A stretch of 64,000 nucleotides of DNA from JADKIH01 sp964595205 (GTDB lineage Bacteria; Bacteroidota; Bacteroidia; AKYH767-A; 2013-40CM-41-45). Position numbers and translations under genes: made by a program. Under the pieces are notes generated by a model. The model saw nothing but the letters and a program-made list of their open reading frames with translations, did no database searches and was not told the DNA's origin. The stretch is from assembly GCA_964595205.1 (NCBI GenBank), contig CAZQOQ010000036.1:333355-397354 (forward strand), read 5' to 3'. Below are positions 18,823 to 27,655 of this stretch, one piece after another; positions within the stretch are counted from its first letter, which is position 1; each line of letters opens with the position of its first letter.

Positions 18823-18908
18823 TCCAAAACAACGGAACAATATTTTAGAAAGGTTTAATTTTTCATTTATCATCTGTTGAAAAGTAAGTGTTTTTCATCG
18901 TTTGTTTA

Positions 18909-18916
18909 TAAATTTG
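18909..18916 (+). promoter_or_regulatory. Possible -7 box for the methyltransferase gene
   Basis: TAAATTTG matches the Bacteroidota -7 consensus TAnnTTTG, 21 nt before the ATG at 18938. A -33 TTTG at standard spacing is not evident. Confidence 0.35.
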
Positions 18917-18937
18917 AAGCCTGAAAATTTTTGAATC

Positions 18938-19978
18938 ATGAAAATTAAAATTCTTCCGGAAAGCATACTTGAATGGATGGCCTTAAGAATGAACCTTGCC
19001 CCATTGCCATTGGTAGATACACAGGTTGCTTTCAATGCCGCAAGGGCCATTATGGCCGGTGCAGAACTGGGCATCTACGAAGCGATCGGGAAAAGTAGCA
19101 TGACTGTGGAAGAGATTTCCAGGACATGCAATACGCACCTGACTGCAACTAAACATCTTGTCGATTGCCTCACCGGCATTGGTTACCTGAAGTGGAGTGA
19201 GGGGAAATATTCGATAAAACCAAAATATCAGAAATGGTTATTAAAGGAAAATGAATCGAACCTTATCGGCAAACTGCGATTTCAAATTTATGAATGGAAA
19301 TGGATGGAAGGACTCGAGGATTATGTGAAGACCGGTAAGCCAAAGGATCTGCATTCCACTGCCACTCCCGAAGAGTGGAAGTCATACCAGGAGGGTATGC
19401 GCGACCTTTCGGTGAACAGTGCAAAGGAGCTGGCAGGAAAAATCCCTGTTCCACCCGGTGCAACAGCGCTGCTTGACATCGGAGGTTCGCATGGATTGTA
19501 TTCCATCGAATTGTGCAGAAAGCATGATCGTCTCAAATCTGTAATCCTGGAGTTGCCCGATGCAATTGAAGCAGCGAGTGCGATAGCAAAAAAATATGAC
19601 CGGGAGGGTTTAGTGACTTATAGGGCAGGAAATATTCTAAATGACGATATAGGAAAGGAAACATACGACATCATCATGATCAATAATGTAGTTCATCATT
19701 TTACTGACCAACAGAATCGTATGGTAGCGAAGAAAATATCATCTGCTTTAAAGCCCAATGGAGTTTTCCTGATCGGCGAATTCATCAGAAATGAAAAACC
19801 GGGTGAGGGTGGAGTGGTTGCAGCTACTTCAGGACTTTATTTTTCTTTGACGAGTTATTCCGGCACCTGGTCGGCGAATGAAATGGAATCGTGGATGAAG
19901 GAGGCAGGATTGAAAATTCAAAAACCTGTAGTCCCGATGAGCATTCCGGGCTGGAAAATGATTGTTGGTAAGAAATAG
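18938..19978 (+). CDS. SAM-dependent O-methyltransferase family protein
   Basis: The 346-residue protein has the two-part plan of plant-type/O-demethylpuromycin O-methyltransferases. An N-terminal winged-helix dimerisation domain (about 25-100; GAELGIYEAI, TVEEISRTCN) precedes a C-terminal Rossmann SAM domain with motif I LLDIGGSHGLYS (about 178-189), an acidic end of strand 2 (VILELPD) and the VVHHFTDQQN segment with a paired His that often serves in these enzymes. The methyl acceptor is unknown. No biosynthetic cluster surrounds it, so a housekeeping or detoxifying role is as likely as secondary metabolism. Confidence 0.87.
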   Translation: MKIKILPESILEWMALRMNLAPLPLVDTQVAFNAARAIMAGAELGIYEAIGKSSMTVEEISRTCNTHLTATKHLVDCLTGIGYLKWSEGKYSIKPKYQKWLLKENESNLIGKLRFQIYEWKWMEGLEDYVKTGKPKDLHSTATPEEWKSYQEGMRDLSVNSAKELAGKIPVPPGATALLDIGGSHGLYSIELCRKHDRLKSVILELPDAIEAASAIAKKYDREGLVTYRAGNILNDDIGKETYDIIMINNVVHHFTDQQNRMVAKKISSALKPNGVFLIGEFIRNEKPGEGGVVAATSGLYFSLTSYSGTWSANEMESWMKEAGLKIQKPVVPMSIPGWKMIVGKK

Positions 19979-19993
19979 ACCATCATTCCAAAA

Positions 19994-20269
19994 CTATTGC
20001 TTCGACTGCACATTTACTTTTTCTACATTCAACAATACTTTCAAATTGCTGATCATTCTTTCGGCTTTTGAAAATTCTTCATTATTCATTAATTCTTCCA
20101 ATCTCAACAGATACTTCCCAAATAGGTTATAGCTGCCTACAAAATGTAATTTTAATTCTTCATACCGGGAATCAGCTAATTCAAGCTGGAATTTTTTGGA
20201 CAATTTTTTACCTTTTTCCAGCTTCTCCATTTTTTCTTTTTTCTTCTTGCGTGATTTATCCTTAGACAT
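19994..20269 (-). CDS. Small Lys-rich helical hypothetical protein
   Basis: The 91-residue product begins with a strongly basic run (MSKDKSRKKKKEKMEKLEKG) and continues as an amphipathic helix pair. It has no known domain. Its start is 20 nt from the end of the other small minus-strand gene at 20290-20523, so the two are likely co-transcribed. Both are cytosolic by sequence. Confidence 0.55.
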   Translation of the reverse strand: MSKDKSRKKKKEKMEKLEKGKKLSKKFQLELADSRYEELKLHFVGSYNLFGKYLLRLEELMNNEEFSKAERMISNLKVLLNVEKVNVQSKQ

Positions 20270-20289
20270 AGATTCTTGTTTTGTCAGTA

Positions 20290-20523
20290 TTAATTTTCGG
20301 AAAACATATTTCTCCAGTCAAAGAAGATAGAATTATTCCTATCGGTTAAAAACGCTTTTTCTGCATTCCACAAAATATTATTTTCCATTATTGTCAATCC
20401 ACTCAATAATATGTCATTTAGAAACTTATCAAAATCTTCGAAATTATATTTGCCTGATTCTGCTGCGTTAGCGAAGATGAATTGAAGCTGCTTCAGTGTG
20501 TCTTCGTTGATGTTTATCTTCAT
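20290..20523 (-). CDS. Small acidic hypothetical protein
   Basis: The 77-residue protein starts MKININEDTLKQLQFIF and is mostly helical with an acidic bias (NFEDFDKFLNDILLSG). No motif is recognised. It lies 20 nt upstream of the Lys-rich small gene on the same strand. Opposite charges of the two products would allow a complex, but this is only a guess. Confidence 0.55.
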   Translation of the reverse strand: MKININEDTLKQLQFIFANAAESGKYNFEDFDKFLNDILLSGLTIMENNILWNAEKAFLTDRNNSIFFDWRNMFSEN

Positions 20524-20630
20524 GAGAATAATTTTGGTACAAAGCTGAAGAAAACAATATCAATTAAAATTAAGTTTACTTTACGATTACATCAATATTT
20601 GACGTTAAGTTGTTAAAATTCACATTTTTT

Positions 20631-21200
20631 TCAAATCGAATAAAAACTTTCTACTTCCGCAACTTTTCCCGGTTGCAGATCATTCAGGTGAATATTTCCG
20701 ACTCTCACCCTTACAAGTCGAAGTGTTGGAAACCCCACGGCCGCAGTCATTTTTCTTATCTGCCTGTATTTACCTTCTGTGAGAGTAATCGAAATCCAGC
20801 ACGTGGGACCATGCCTGTCGTCTCTTATTCTGCGACTCCGATTTGGAAATCCCGGATCATTTTCAAGAACGTATGATTTGCATGGTTTAGTAATATACCT
20901 GACATTCCTTATTCCAATTTCCACACCTGATTGTAATTGTGATAATGAATCTGAATCTATCAGCCCGTCGATCTGTGCATAATATTCTTTTTCTATTTTT
21001 TTTCCGCGAACATGTTCACTCATCATTCCATCAGTTGTCAGTAATAGTAGTCCTTCACTTTCTTCATCCAGCCGGCCGATGGCCATGGTGCCTTCAGGGA
21101 AATCATAGAGTTCTTTGATGAGCTTTTTCTTGTCGAGCTCACAAACGAACTGGCATAAATAGCCGAAGGGTTTATTGAGAATGAAGTGACGGTGGATCAT
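20631..21200 (-). CDS. RluE-like 23S rRNA pseudouridine synthase (RsuA/RluE family)
   Basis: This enzyme isomerises uridine to pseudouridine in rRNA. The 189-residue length and absence of an N-terminal S4 domain match the RluE branch. The catalytic motif is GRLDEESEGLLLLT with Asp45. Other family blocks are NKPFGYLCQ, the KEYYAQIDG strand and EGKYRQIRKM near the C-terminus, typical of the RsuA superfamily. The exact target uridine cannot be read. It is a solitary gene with a 70-nt gap to the HTTM gene on the same strand. Confidence 0.92.
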   Translation of the reverse strand: MIHRHFILNKPFGYLCQFVCELDKKKLIKELYDFPEGTMAIGRLDEESEGLLLLTTDGMMSEHVRGKKIEKEYYAQIDGLIDSDSLSQLQSGVEIGIRNVRYITKPCKSYVLENDPGFPNRSRRIRDDRHGPTCWISITLTEGKYRQIRKMTAAVGFPTLRLVRVRVGNIHLNDLQPGKVAEVESFYSI

Positions 21201-21270
21201 GCTGGGAATGTATTATCATTTTCTCTTTTTTGCAAAGTTCACTTCCTCCGGACACTGTCATGAATAAAAC

Positions 21271-22758
21271 TCATTCGACCGCATTATTTGATTCACCTTC
21301 ATTGGTCTCATTCAATCGATCATTCAATGGTATTTCAAGCGGAAGGATCCATTTGCTATGTGAGAAATAATCAAACGGAACAGAAGCGAGATCCACTGTT
21401 GAATCGGTTAGCTGTTGAAATTTTCTTCCATTTAACGAAGCCTTTATGTTGGCATAAACAACGACATCGATTCCTTTTTTCTTAAAATCTTTTTTAACGA
21501 TTTGGCAAAACTGCCAAATGAGATTTGGCTTGTTCTGCATTATGTTTTTTTGCCATGGCTTGAGGTAATCGAAGACGTTTATTGGTATAACGTTTCCTGT
21601 TTTTTTATCTTTCGCTGTAAAGGATGCTATTTCTTTTTTTGTCCGTAACTTCATGAGCCATGAAAATTTCTGTCCTTCTTCTGTCCAGTTTGCATTTCCT
21701 TCAATGAATAAATGGCGGAGGGGAAGAAAAATCATAATTATAAACCAGGTGACAAGCAGAGTTTTGATTCTTTTCTGCCGCAGTGTTAATACTCCCGGAG
21801 TACTGGTTTTTTCTTTTGATGGAAGAATGATTTCCCATTTATGTTTATTCTTGAATAAGAAGTTGACGAAATTTCTTGGCCAGTCTGGTTCGAAGAAGAG
21901 TGTAGTTGCAGCAATCATGAACCATGGAAAAATTCCTATGTTGAACCATTGGGAATTGATCAGGTGAAAAATGATTGCAATGATGAATCCGGCAGTTCTT
22001 GTCCTTTTGTATAACAGGGCTGGAATTATTAATAAGTCAAACAACATGCTGGAATATGAAATGAAAAGTATCGTCTCTCTTTGTTTAAACAGATCACTGA
22101 AAAACGGCGGATTTATATTATTTGTAAACCACATTCCGAAAGGTTCACCCTGCAACCAGTCGCTGTTGAGCTTTGCAATTCCTCCAAAAAAATACGGGAG
22201 TGCAATCATGAATCGGAGCAACCATAGCGACCAGGCTTCGCAAGTCTCAGAATGAATATTTTTAAAAATTCTCCGGTCAATTGATGCTGTTGAATTGGCC
22301 GGGATGAAGATCATCACAAATGAGACAAGGGAAATTAAATAAAAATGATTCAGATATCGGGCCTGCTCAAGCAGGAAAACATAGGTAAAACTTATAAAAA
22401 ATAATATCATCGATGCCCTGTAGAATAACCCCAGGATTATAAATACCGATAATATCAGCATGAGGCCAAATAAAATATACATTCCGTTTTCGGGCAACGG
22501 ATGAATAAAATCGAAAGGCAGGTATGAGAAGTGATATTGGGGTTCAATCCAGTAACGATGAATTTTATCCATGTACCTGATCACATCGATGAGCATCAAT
22601 GTGCCGAAAATTATCCTGAAAAAGACGACCGAGGAAACATCCACATTGACAAATAGATTTTTTAATTTATTACGGCCCAGGATTTCGGAAATCTGCGCAG
22701 TAGAAAGACTATTGTTTCCCTGCCCTCGTTTTTTATTTTCTTTACCTGGTTTTGTCAT
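21271..22758 (-). CDS. HTTM / vitamin K-dependent gamma-carboxylase-like membrane protein
   Basis: The 495-residue protein has about nine membrane helices and the family core: FFRIIFGTLMLIDVIRYMDK near the N-terminus, a helix with ALPYFFGGIAKLNSDWL, then FHLINSQWFNIGIFPWFM and the aromatic PDWPRNF. These match the HTTM domain shared by bacterial proteins and animal gamma-glutamyl carboxylase. The WLQGEPFGMWF block is characteristic. The C-terminal 150 residues form a soluble domain facing one side of the membrane. The activity of bacterial members is unproven in most cases. The substrate is unknown, and the gene has no clear operon partner. Confidence 0.85.
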   Translation of the reverse strand: MTKPGKENKKRGQGNNSLSTAQISEILGRNKLKNLFVNVDVSSVVFFRIIFGTLMLIDVIRYMDKIHRYWIEPQYHFSYLPFDFIHPLPENGMYILFGLMLILSVFIILGLFYRASMILFFISFTYVFLLEQARYLNHFYLISLVSFVMIFIPANSTASIDRRIFKNIHSETCEAWSLWLLRFMIALPYFFGGIAKLNSDWLQGEPFGMWFTNNINPPFFSDLFKQRETILFISYSSMLFDLLIIPALLYKRTRTAGFIIAIIFHLINSQWFNIGIFPWFMIAATTLFFEPDWPRNFVNFLFKNKHKWEIILPSKEKTSTPGVLTLRQKRIKTLLVTWFIIMIFLPLRHLFIEGNANWTEEGQKFSWLMKLRTKKEIASFTAKDKKTGNVIPINVFDYLKPWQKNIMQNKPNLIWQFCQIVKKDFKKKGIDVVVYANIKASLNGRKFQQLTDSTVDLASVPFDYFSHSKWILPLEIPLNDRLNETNEGESNNAVE

Positions 22759-22829
22759 TTCAAAAGAGTGCTGTTCAGTATTTTCAAAGTAAAGGCATTA
22801 CATCTGATAAACCGGCTATCGCACAGGAA

Positions 22830-22848
22830 AATTAGTTACAAACTAATT
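22830..22848. repeat. Short perfect inverted repeat
   Basis: AATTAGTT (22830-22837) and AACTAATT (22841-22848) form a perfect 8-bp inverted repeat around a 3-nt loop, upstream of the HTTM gene. It could be an operator or the end of an unseen transcript. Confidence 0.35.
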
Positions 22849-22958
22849 AACAAATCATTCATCAATTCATGTGTTTGAAACTGCCTAATTTCAGCGGAAA
22901 ACAATTTAAAATTGACTGAAGTCGAACTTCATGTGGTCAGGTTTTGGGATAGAATTGA

Positions 22959-23123
22959 ACCACCCTTCGACGACGCTCAGGGACCACCCTTCGGCAATGC
23001 TCAGGGACCACCCTTCGACGATGCTCAGGGACCACCCTTCGACGACGCTCTGGCACCACCCTTCGACGACGCTCAGGGACCACCCTTCGACTACGTTCAG
23101 GGACCACCCTTCGACTACGTTCT
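22959..23123. repeat. Tandem array of a 24-bp REP-like unit, about seven copies
   Basis: Units of 24 bp follow each other without spacers: six full copies start at 22959, 22983, 23007, 23031, 23055 and 23079, and a partial seventh starts at 23103. The core CCCTTCGAC...GCTCAGGG is an imperfect palindrome with CCCT/AGGG ends. Copies differ at a few positions (for example GACGAC, GGCAAT, GACTAC). No unique spacers exist, so it is not CRISPR. The array has an open frame with a TTG start encoding PPFDDAQG repeats, because 24 is a multiple of three; I regard that frame as incidental. It lies between the HTTM gene and the secreted-protein locus. Confidence 0.9.
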
Positions 23124-23268
23124 CATTCGCAAATCCCGGCTAATCGAAAAATGCTTAAAGGATAAATCTGACTTTGAATTATAAAGTATTTTCATGTTTT
23201 TTATTTTCGTTAATATCAATTTAACCCAATAGTAATATTTGTTTTACCCAGACCTTACATTGCCGAGC

Positions 23269-23276
23269 TACTTTTG
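23269..23276 (+). promoter_or_regulatory. Possible -7 box opening the 23-37 kb locus
   Basis: TACTTTTG matches TAnnTTTG about 104 nt upstream of the ATG at 23380. No TTTG lies at the ideal -33 distance. A perfect inverted repeat follows directly at 23281-23313. Confidence 0.4.
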
Positions 23277-23280
23277 CTTT

Positions 23281-23313
23281 CGTAATACCGGATTGTTTCA
23301 TTCTCGTATTACG
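23281..23313 (+). promoter_or_regulatory. Inverted repeat just after the putative promoter
   Basis: CGTAATAC (23281-23288) and GTATTACG (23306-23313) are perfect inverted copies 17 nt apart. The position, 4 nt after the putative -7 box, would suit a dimeric regulator's operator or a 5' leader stem for the 23380 gene. Confidence 0.45.
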
Positions 23314-23379
23314 CATATGTAAACGCAGAATTACAAGCTGTTTACAAATCGTTAACACAGAAAAATAATCGAAAGCAAA

Positions 23380-24465
23380 ATGAAAAAAAAATTACTTGGG
23401 TCTGTATTGATTCTCCTCTCAGTACTTGCTAATGGCCAGGGATTGGAAAACATCATCGTCGAGAAATATTATGTTTCCGACCTGAACGATGCATCTGTAA
23501 ATTCAACGGGTGGTGTATTACCTGTTGGTTCTGTTACATACAGGATTTTTGTTGACCTGCTGCCCGGGTATAAATTTCAGGCAGCCTATGGAGTTCCTGA
23601 TCATGAAATGAGAATTGAAACTACAACTCTTTTTTTCAATAACGAAGACCGGGGAGCAACTAATCCTACATATACAAAGGCGCAGGCAAAAAACAATACT
23701 GTGATGCTTGATTCATGGCTGTCTGTCGGTGCTGCCTGTTCCGGAAATTTCGGCGTCCTGAAACAAGATGATGATGGTGTGGCGACAGTCGTAAACGCCG
23801 AGTCTCCCCAGGTGTTGCAGAATGCAGATTCTTCAGCCGGCATTCCAATCAGTGTGCAGGACGGAATGGTTGCAGGTACTCCCGAACCTGTTACAATTGT
23901 CGGTATCAATACCGAGATAACCGTTTTCGACAATCAAAATGACGGGACTAACGGACCTGTATTCTCAAGCTGGAATGGTTCATGGGCTTCATTGAATGGA
24001 TCTGTCGGGCCCGATACTACAACTAATAAAATATTAATCGCGCAGATAACCACTGATGGTGTTTTCACTTTCGAATTGAATATTCAAATCGGGACACCCT
24101 CGGGCGGAGTCGAAAATTATGTGGCGAGAAACCCTGTCGCAAATGAGATTTTATTTCCTGGTTTGATTTATTCTTCACTTACGGCAAAAGTTAATGAGAT
24201 TAATTCAATCGATCCTGCATTTGTAGTTTATCCAAACCCGGCAAAGGACAATATCAGTCTTGAAATCATGACCGGGAAAAGAAGCGACAAAAATTATTAT
24301 AATATTTATGACAGTCAGGGTAGGGTGATGGCAAAAAAAGAACTGGGTCCTATTGGTGATTATTACTTTGAAAATATCGACATGTCGGCATTTGCTAAAG
24401 GTCAATACGTAATTGAACTCTTCACGGATGGTAAATCAACTTCTCAAAATATAATCATCAACTAA
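23380..24465 (+). CDS. Secreted family protein: shared N-terminal domain plus T9SS type A tail
   Basis: The 361-residue protein has a signal peptide (MKKKLLGSVLILLSVLANGQ). It is the simplest of four paralogues in this locus that share an N-terminal domain of about 250 residues. Diagnostic blocks are IVEKYYVSD, GSVTYRIFVDLLPGYKFQA, FFNNEDRGA, TVMLDSWLSVGAAC, FGVLKQDDDG and ELNIQIGTPSGGVENYVA. A T9SS type A tail follows (about 285-361; VYPNPAKDNISL, AKGQYVIELFTDG). It should be exported and surface-attached. I cannot name a function; the domain looks beta-rich and has conserved acidic and aromatic residues. The gene is first in the locus, and a hairpin separates it from the TonB receptor. Confidence 0.85.
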   Translation: MKKKLLGSVLILLSVLANGQGLENIIVEKYYVSDLNDASVNSTGGVLPVGSVTYRIFVDLLPGYKFQAAYGVPDHEMRIETTTLFFNNEDRGATNPTYTKAQAKNNTVMLDSWLSVGAACSGNFGVLKQDDDGVATVVNAESPQVLQNADSSAGIPISVQDGMVAGTPEPVTIVGINTEITVFDNQNDGTNGPVFSSWNGSWASLNGSVGPDTTTNKILIAQITTDGVFTFELNIQIGTPSGGVENYVARNPVANEILFPGLIYSSLTAKVNEINSIDPAFVVYPNPAKDNISLEIMTGKRSDKNYYNIYDSQGRVMAKKELGPIGDYYFENIDMSAFAKGQYVIELFTDGKSTSQNIIIN

Positions 24466-24486
24466 AAAATATTGCAAATATTAATT

Positions 24487-24527
24487 CAATTCTGAAAGAT
24501 CAATTAATCGCTGATTTTTCAGAATTG
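24487..24527 (+). terminator. Hairpin between the 23380 gene and the TonB receptor
   Basis: CAATTCTGAAA (24487-24497) pairs perfectly with TTTCAGAATTG (24517-24527) over a 19-nt loop, followed by TTTGT. It may terminate or attenuate transcription before the receptor ATG at 24557. Confidence 0.6.
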
Positions 24528-24556
24528 TTTGTCATAATACGTCTTCATATAAAGTA

Positions 24557-27500
24557 ATGAACAGGTTAATAATCCTTATAGTCTTTTCTACAATTTGTAC
24601 TCTCTCTTTTGGACAGGGAACAATAAGAGGTATTGTGAAAGATGAGACCGGCCAGCCTGTTATTGGGGCATCTGTGGTTTTAAAATCAAATAAAGCTTAC
24701 GGCGTAACTACGGACCTCTATGGAAACTATTCATTGAAGATCAATGATTCGACGGCCCAGGTTATTATTATATCATTCATCAGTTACAAATCTATTGAGG
24801 AAACCGTTCATCCTAAAAACGGTGAAGTAATCGTTAAAAATTATTTTTTAGTCCCGTCTGCACAGGGAATCAAAGAAGTTGAGATTACTGCAAAAGCTGT
24901 AAAGTCGAAGGAGTATTATACCGAGATGGTAAAAAAGAATTCAGCCGTTACTCTCGACTACATCTCTTCCGAAACAATGAAAAGGACAGGCGACAATAAT
25001 GTCTCCGCAGCTTTGGCACGTGTCACAGGCGTATCAACTAATAATAGTGGTCTAATTACAGTCAGGGGGATCGGTGATCGATATATAAAAACGACAATCA
25101 ACGGTTTAAGAATTCCAACCCTGGATCCGTTAACAAATAACATCAAACTGGATTTATTTCCTGCCAGCCTTGTTGATAATATATTTTTATCGAAAACAGC
25201 CAGTCCTGATTTACCTGGCGACTGGGCAGGTGCATTTTTATCAGTCGAAACGAAAGATTATCCTGACCAACTTACAATAAATGTGGAGACCCAGGTGGGT
25301 TATAATACACAGTCAACTTTCAATGATGTCCTGACTACACAGCGAAGTAAAACTGACTGGCTGGGTTACGATAGCGGTTTGAGAAGTCATAATCATAATG
25401 ATTTCGTTTCTGCAAATATGTCCCCAACTCAATACCAGGAATTAGTTGCACTTGGATTAGGAGATTATTATAATTCAATCGGTGTTAGTGAGCAGACTCC
25501 ATGGAATGATACATATTACAAACTTGGACTTGTCGAATTGAACTTGCTTGCACCCGCACAGTTTGATGATCCAACTGCTGTGGCAAATGCAAAGAATGCT
25601 TATGAAACCGGCAACTATCATTCAGATGCATTCAGGATTATAAATGCAAATGTTCCTGCATCGGCAAAATCATTTCCCAATAACTGGGCAACTACACATA
25701 GAAAGGCGCCAGTAAACTTCAGCCAGACTTTCAGCATCGGTAACCAGGTAACTTTATTTGGCAAACCACTTGGCTTTATTACAGGTTTCCGTTATGGAAG
25801 TATAATCTATTATGATCCGACCTCTACGGCAAACAGGCAGGCCTCGCCAGACGGAGTAGTACTTACAGTTCCTGTCCAGGCCGAAGGAGAATCAAGTGTC
25901 GAAACCAACGGATGGAATGCTCTTGCAAATCTTGCTTATAAATTAAATTCAAATAACAGTATTTCATTATTATTCATGCCGAATGTTGTAGGAACAAATA
26001 AAGTGCGTGATATGGTAGACGATGCTGATCCCACTCAGTACCTCGTTACTTCTGACCAATTATATGAATCCCGTAAACAATTGGTTTACCAACTAAAGAC
26101 AGAACATTACCTTCCTGCTACAAAATTGAAAATAGATTTAAATGCTTCTTATACGGATGGTTCCAGTGAGGTGCCGGATTTCAAACAACTTAATTATTTG
26201 CTGGATCCGGTTACCGGTAGTTATGGAATAGGTCAGGATGTAAATCGATCGTATCGATATTTAGACGAAGATATTTTTGATTCAAAGATTTCATTTGAAT
26301 TTCCAATTAGTAACATAACTGGCTTAAACAGGAAAATTAAATTCGGTGCCGCATATCAGGATAATGAAAGAGATGCGAATCAGTACGACTATTTTATCAG
26401 ATATGGTCCTTATTCAAACCCTTCGTTGGGTAATACAGGAATTGAGGATTTTTTTAGTCATGATAAATTTGATTTCCGATCAGGCACTCAGAATGGAATT
26501 CCATACAGCACATTCGATATGTACTATATAGGAGTTAATCGACCATCCGATCATACAATTGGCTATTCACGGATTTTCGCCGGTTTTGCCATGATAGACT
26601 ATGCAGTAAACCTGAGATTGCGGGTTACTGGCGGCTTAAGAGTTGAGCAGGCAAAAATATTTACAGATGCTTTCTTATACGATTCGCTTAATTATGCTTC
26701 GAATGATCCAAGACGGCAATATGCCGGTGAACTTGTAACTATACATCCAGGAAATCTGGATGAGATCAGTTATTTACCCAGTGTGAACGTAGTATATAAA
26801 TTAAAAAATGATGAAACTTCTCCGGTTAATTTAAGAGCAAATTTCAGTCAGTCAGTTGCCCGTCCCAGCATCAGGGAAATGACAGAAGTTATTGTTGATG
26901 ATTATGAATTACGCGCCTTTATTTATGGCAATCCGGATCTTAAAATGGTTCATATTAATAATTATGATCTAAGACTTGAATCTTATTTCAAATCGGGCGA
27001 TAATGTATCTGTTAGTTTATTTTATAAGAACTTCAGGAACCATATTGAAATAGTTGATGCCCCACTGGGATATACCTGGCAAAACGTCGACGACTCATAT
27101 GTGGCAGGTATAGAACTGGAGGGAAAAAAAGTATTGACTAAGAATTTTGATTTAATGGCTAACATCACGCTTGTAAAATCAGAGACGAATTATATTTCAC
27201 AAATAATTTTATACAACAATGGAGTAAAAACTTTGACTCCGGGACCCGAAATAACACGCACGATGTATGGACAGGCTCCTTTCGTTGTAAATGCTATTTT
27301 AAATTACAATGCGGAAAAACCGGGAATTAATATTTCCCTTAGTTATAATGTCCAGGGACCAAGATTATTTATAACTGCTCCTGATAAACGGTTTGAAGTT
27401 TATGAATTGCCAAGACATCTCCTGGATACAAAAATTACCAAAAAACTCGGTAAGCATTTTAGTGTAAGTCTGAACATAAAAGACATTCTGAATTCTCCCG

Positions 27501-27598
27501 ATAGAAAAGCATATAACCGTGATGAAGGGTGGGTATTAGATTACTCTAATGATCATTATGGAACCAATTTTAATCTTGGTCTTCTGTATAAATTATAA
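24557..27598 (+). CDS. TonB-dependent outer-membrane receptor with carboxypeptidase-regulatory-like domain
   Basis: The receptor is 1013 residues long. After a signal peptide ending in LSFGQ comes a CarboxypepD-reg-like beta domain (about 20-110; GTIRGIVKDETGQPVIGASV). A plug domain follows (about 125-240; VSAALARVTGVST, LITVRGIGDRYI) and then a 22-strand barrel to the end, closing with FNLGLLYKL. TonB receptors import bulky nutrients across the outer membrane using energy from TonB-ExbBD. No SusD partner follows, so this is not a classic glycan-utilisation pair. It is immediately followed by a family secreted protein (57 nt) and a FISUMP lipoprotein (6 nt), likely in one transcript. Ligand unknown. 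Confidence 0.93.
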   Translation: MNRLIILIVFSTICTLSFGQGTIRGIVKDETGQPVIGASVVLKSNKAYGVTTDLYGNYSLKINDSTAQVIIISFISYKSIEETVHPKNGEVIVKNYFLVPSAQGIKEVEITAKAVKSKEYYTEMVKKNSAVTLDYISSETMKRTGDNNVSAALARVTGVSTNNSGLITVRGIGDRYIKTTINGLRIPTLDPLTNNIKLDLFPASLVDNIFLSKTASPDLPGDWAGAFLSVETKDYPDQLTINVETQVGYNTQSTFNDVLTTQRSKTDWLGYDSGLRSHNHNDFVSANMSPTQYQELVALGLGDYYNSIGVSEQTPWNDTYYKLGLVELNLLAPAQFDDPTAVANAKNAYETGNYHSDAFRIINANVPASAKSFPNNWATTHRKAPVNFSQTFSIGNQVTLFGKPLGFITGFRYGSIIYYDPTSTANRQASPDGVVLTVPVQAEGESSVETNGWNALANLAYKLNSNNSISLLFMPNVVGTNKVRDMVDDADPTQYLVTSDQLYESRKQLVYQLKTEHYLPATKLKIDLNASYTDGSSEVPDFKQLNYLLDPVTGSYGIGQDVNRSYRYLDEDIFDSKISFEFPISNITGLNRKIKFGAAYQDNERDANQYDYFIRYGPYSNPSLGNTGIEDFFSHDKFDFRSGTQNGIPYSTFDMYYIGVNRPSDHTIGYSRIFAGFAMIDYAVNLRLRVTGGLRVEQAKIFTDAFLYDSLNYASNDPRRQYAGELVTIHPGNLDEISYLPSVNVVYKLKNDETSPVNLRANFSQSVARPSIREMTEVIVDDYELRAFIYGNPDLKMVHINNYDLRLESYFKSGDNVSVSLFYKNFRNHIEIVDAPLGYTWQNVDDSYVAGIELEGKKVLTKNFDLMANITLVKSETNYISQIILYNNGVKTLTPGPEITRTMYGQAPFVVNAILNYNAEKPGINISLSYNVQGPRLFITAPDKRFEVYELPRHLLDTKITKKLGKHFSVSLNIKDILNSPDRKAYNRDEGWVLDYSNDHYGTNFNLGLLYKL

Positions 27599-27655
27599 TT
27601 AAAATAAACTGAATCAATGAATAGCTTTAGTTTAAAAAGGTGTAAACGAATTCTT

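Noticed and set aside
22959..23123. Possible CRISPR array
   Set aside because: Units are contiguous, with no unique spacers, and no cas genes are present.
22912..23184. 91-codon frame encoding PPFDDAQG repeats
   Set aside because: It needs a TTG start and exists only because the 24-bp repeat is a multiple of three; the DNA palindrome is the better explanation.
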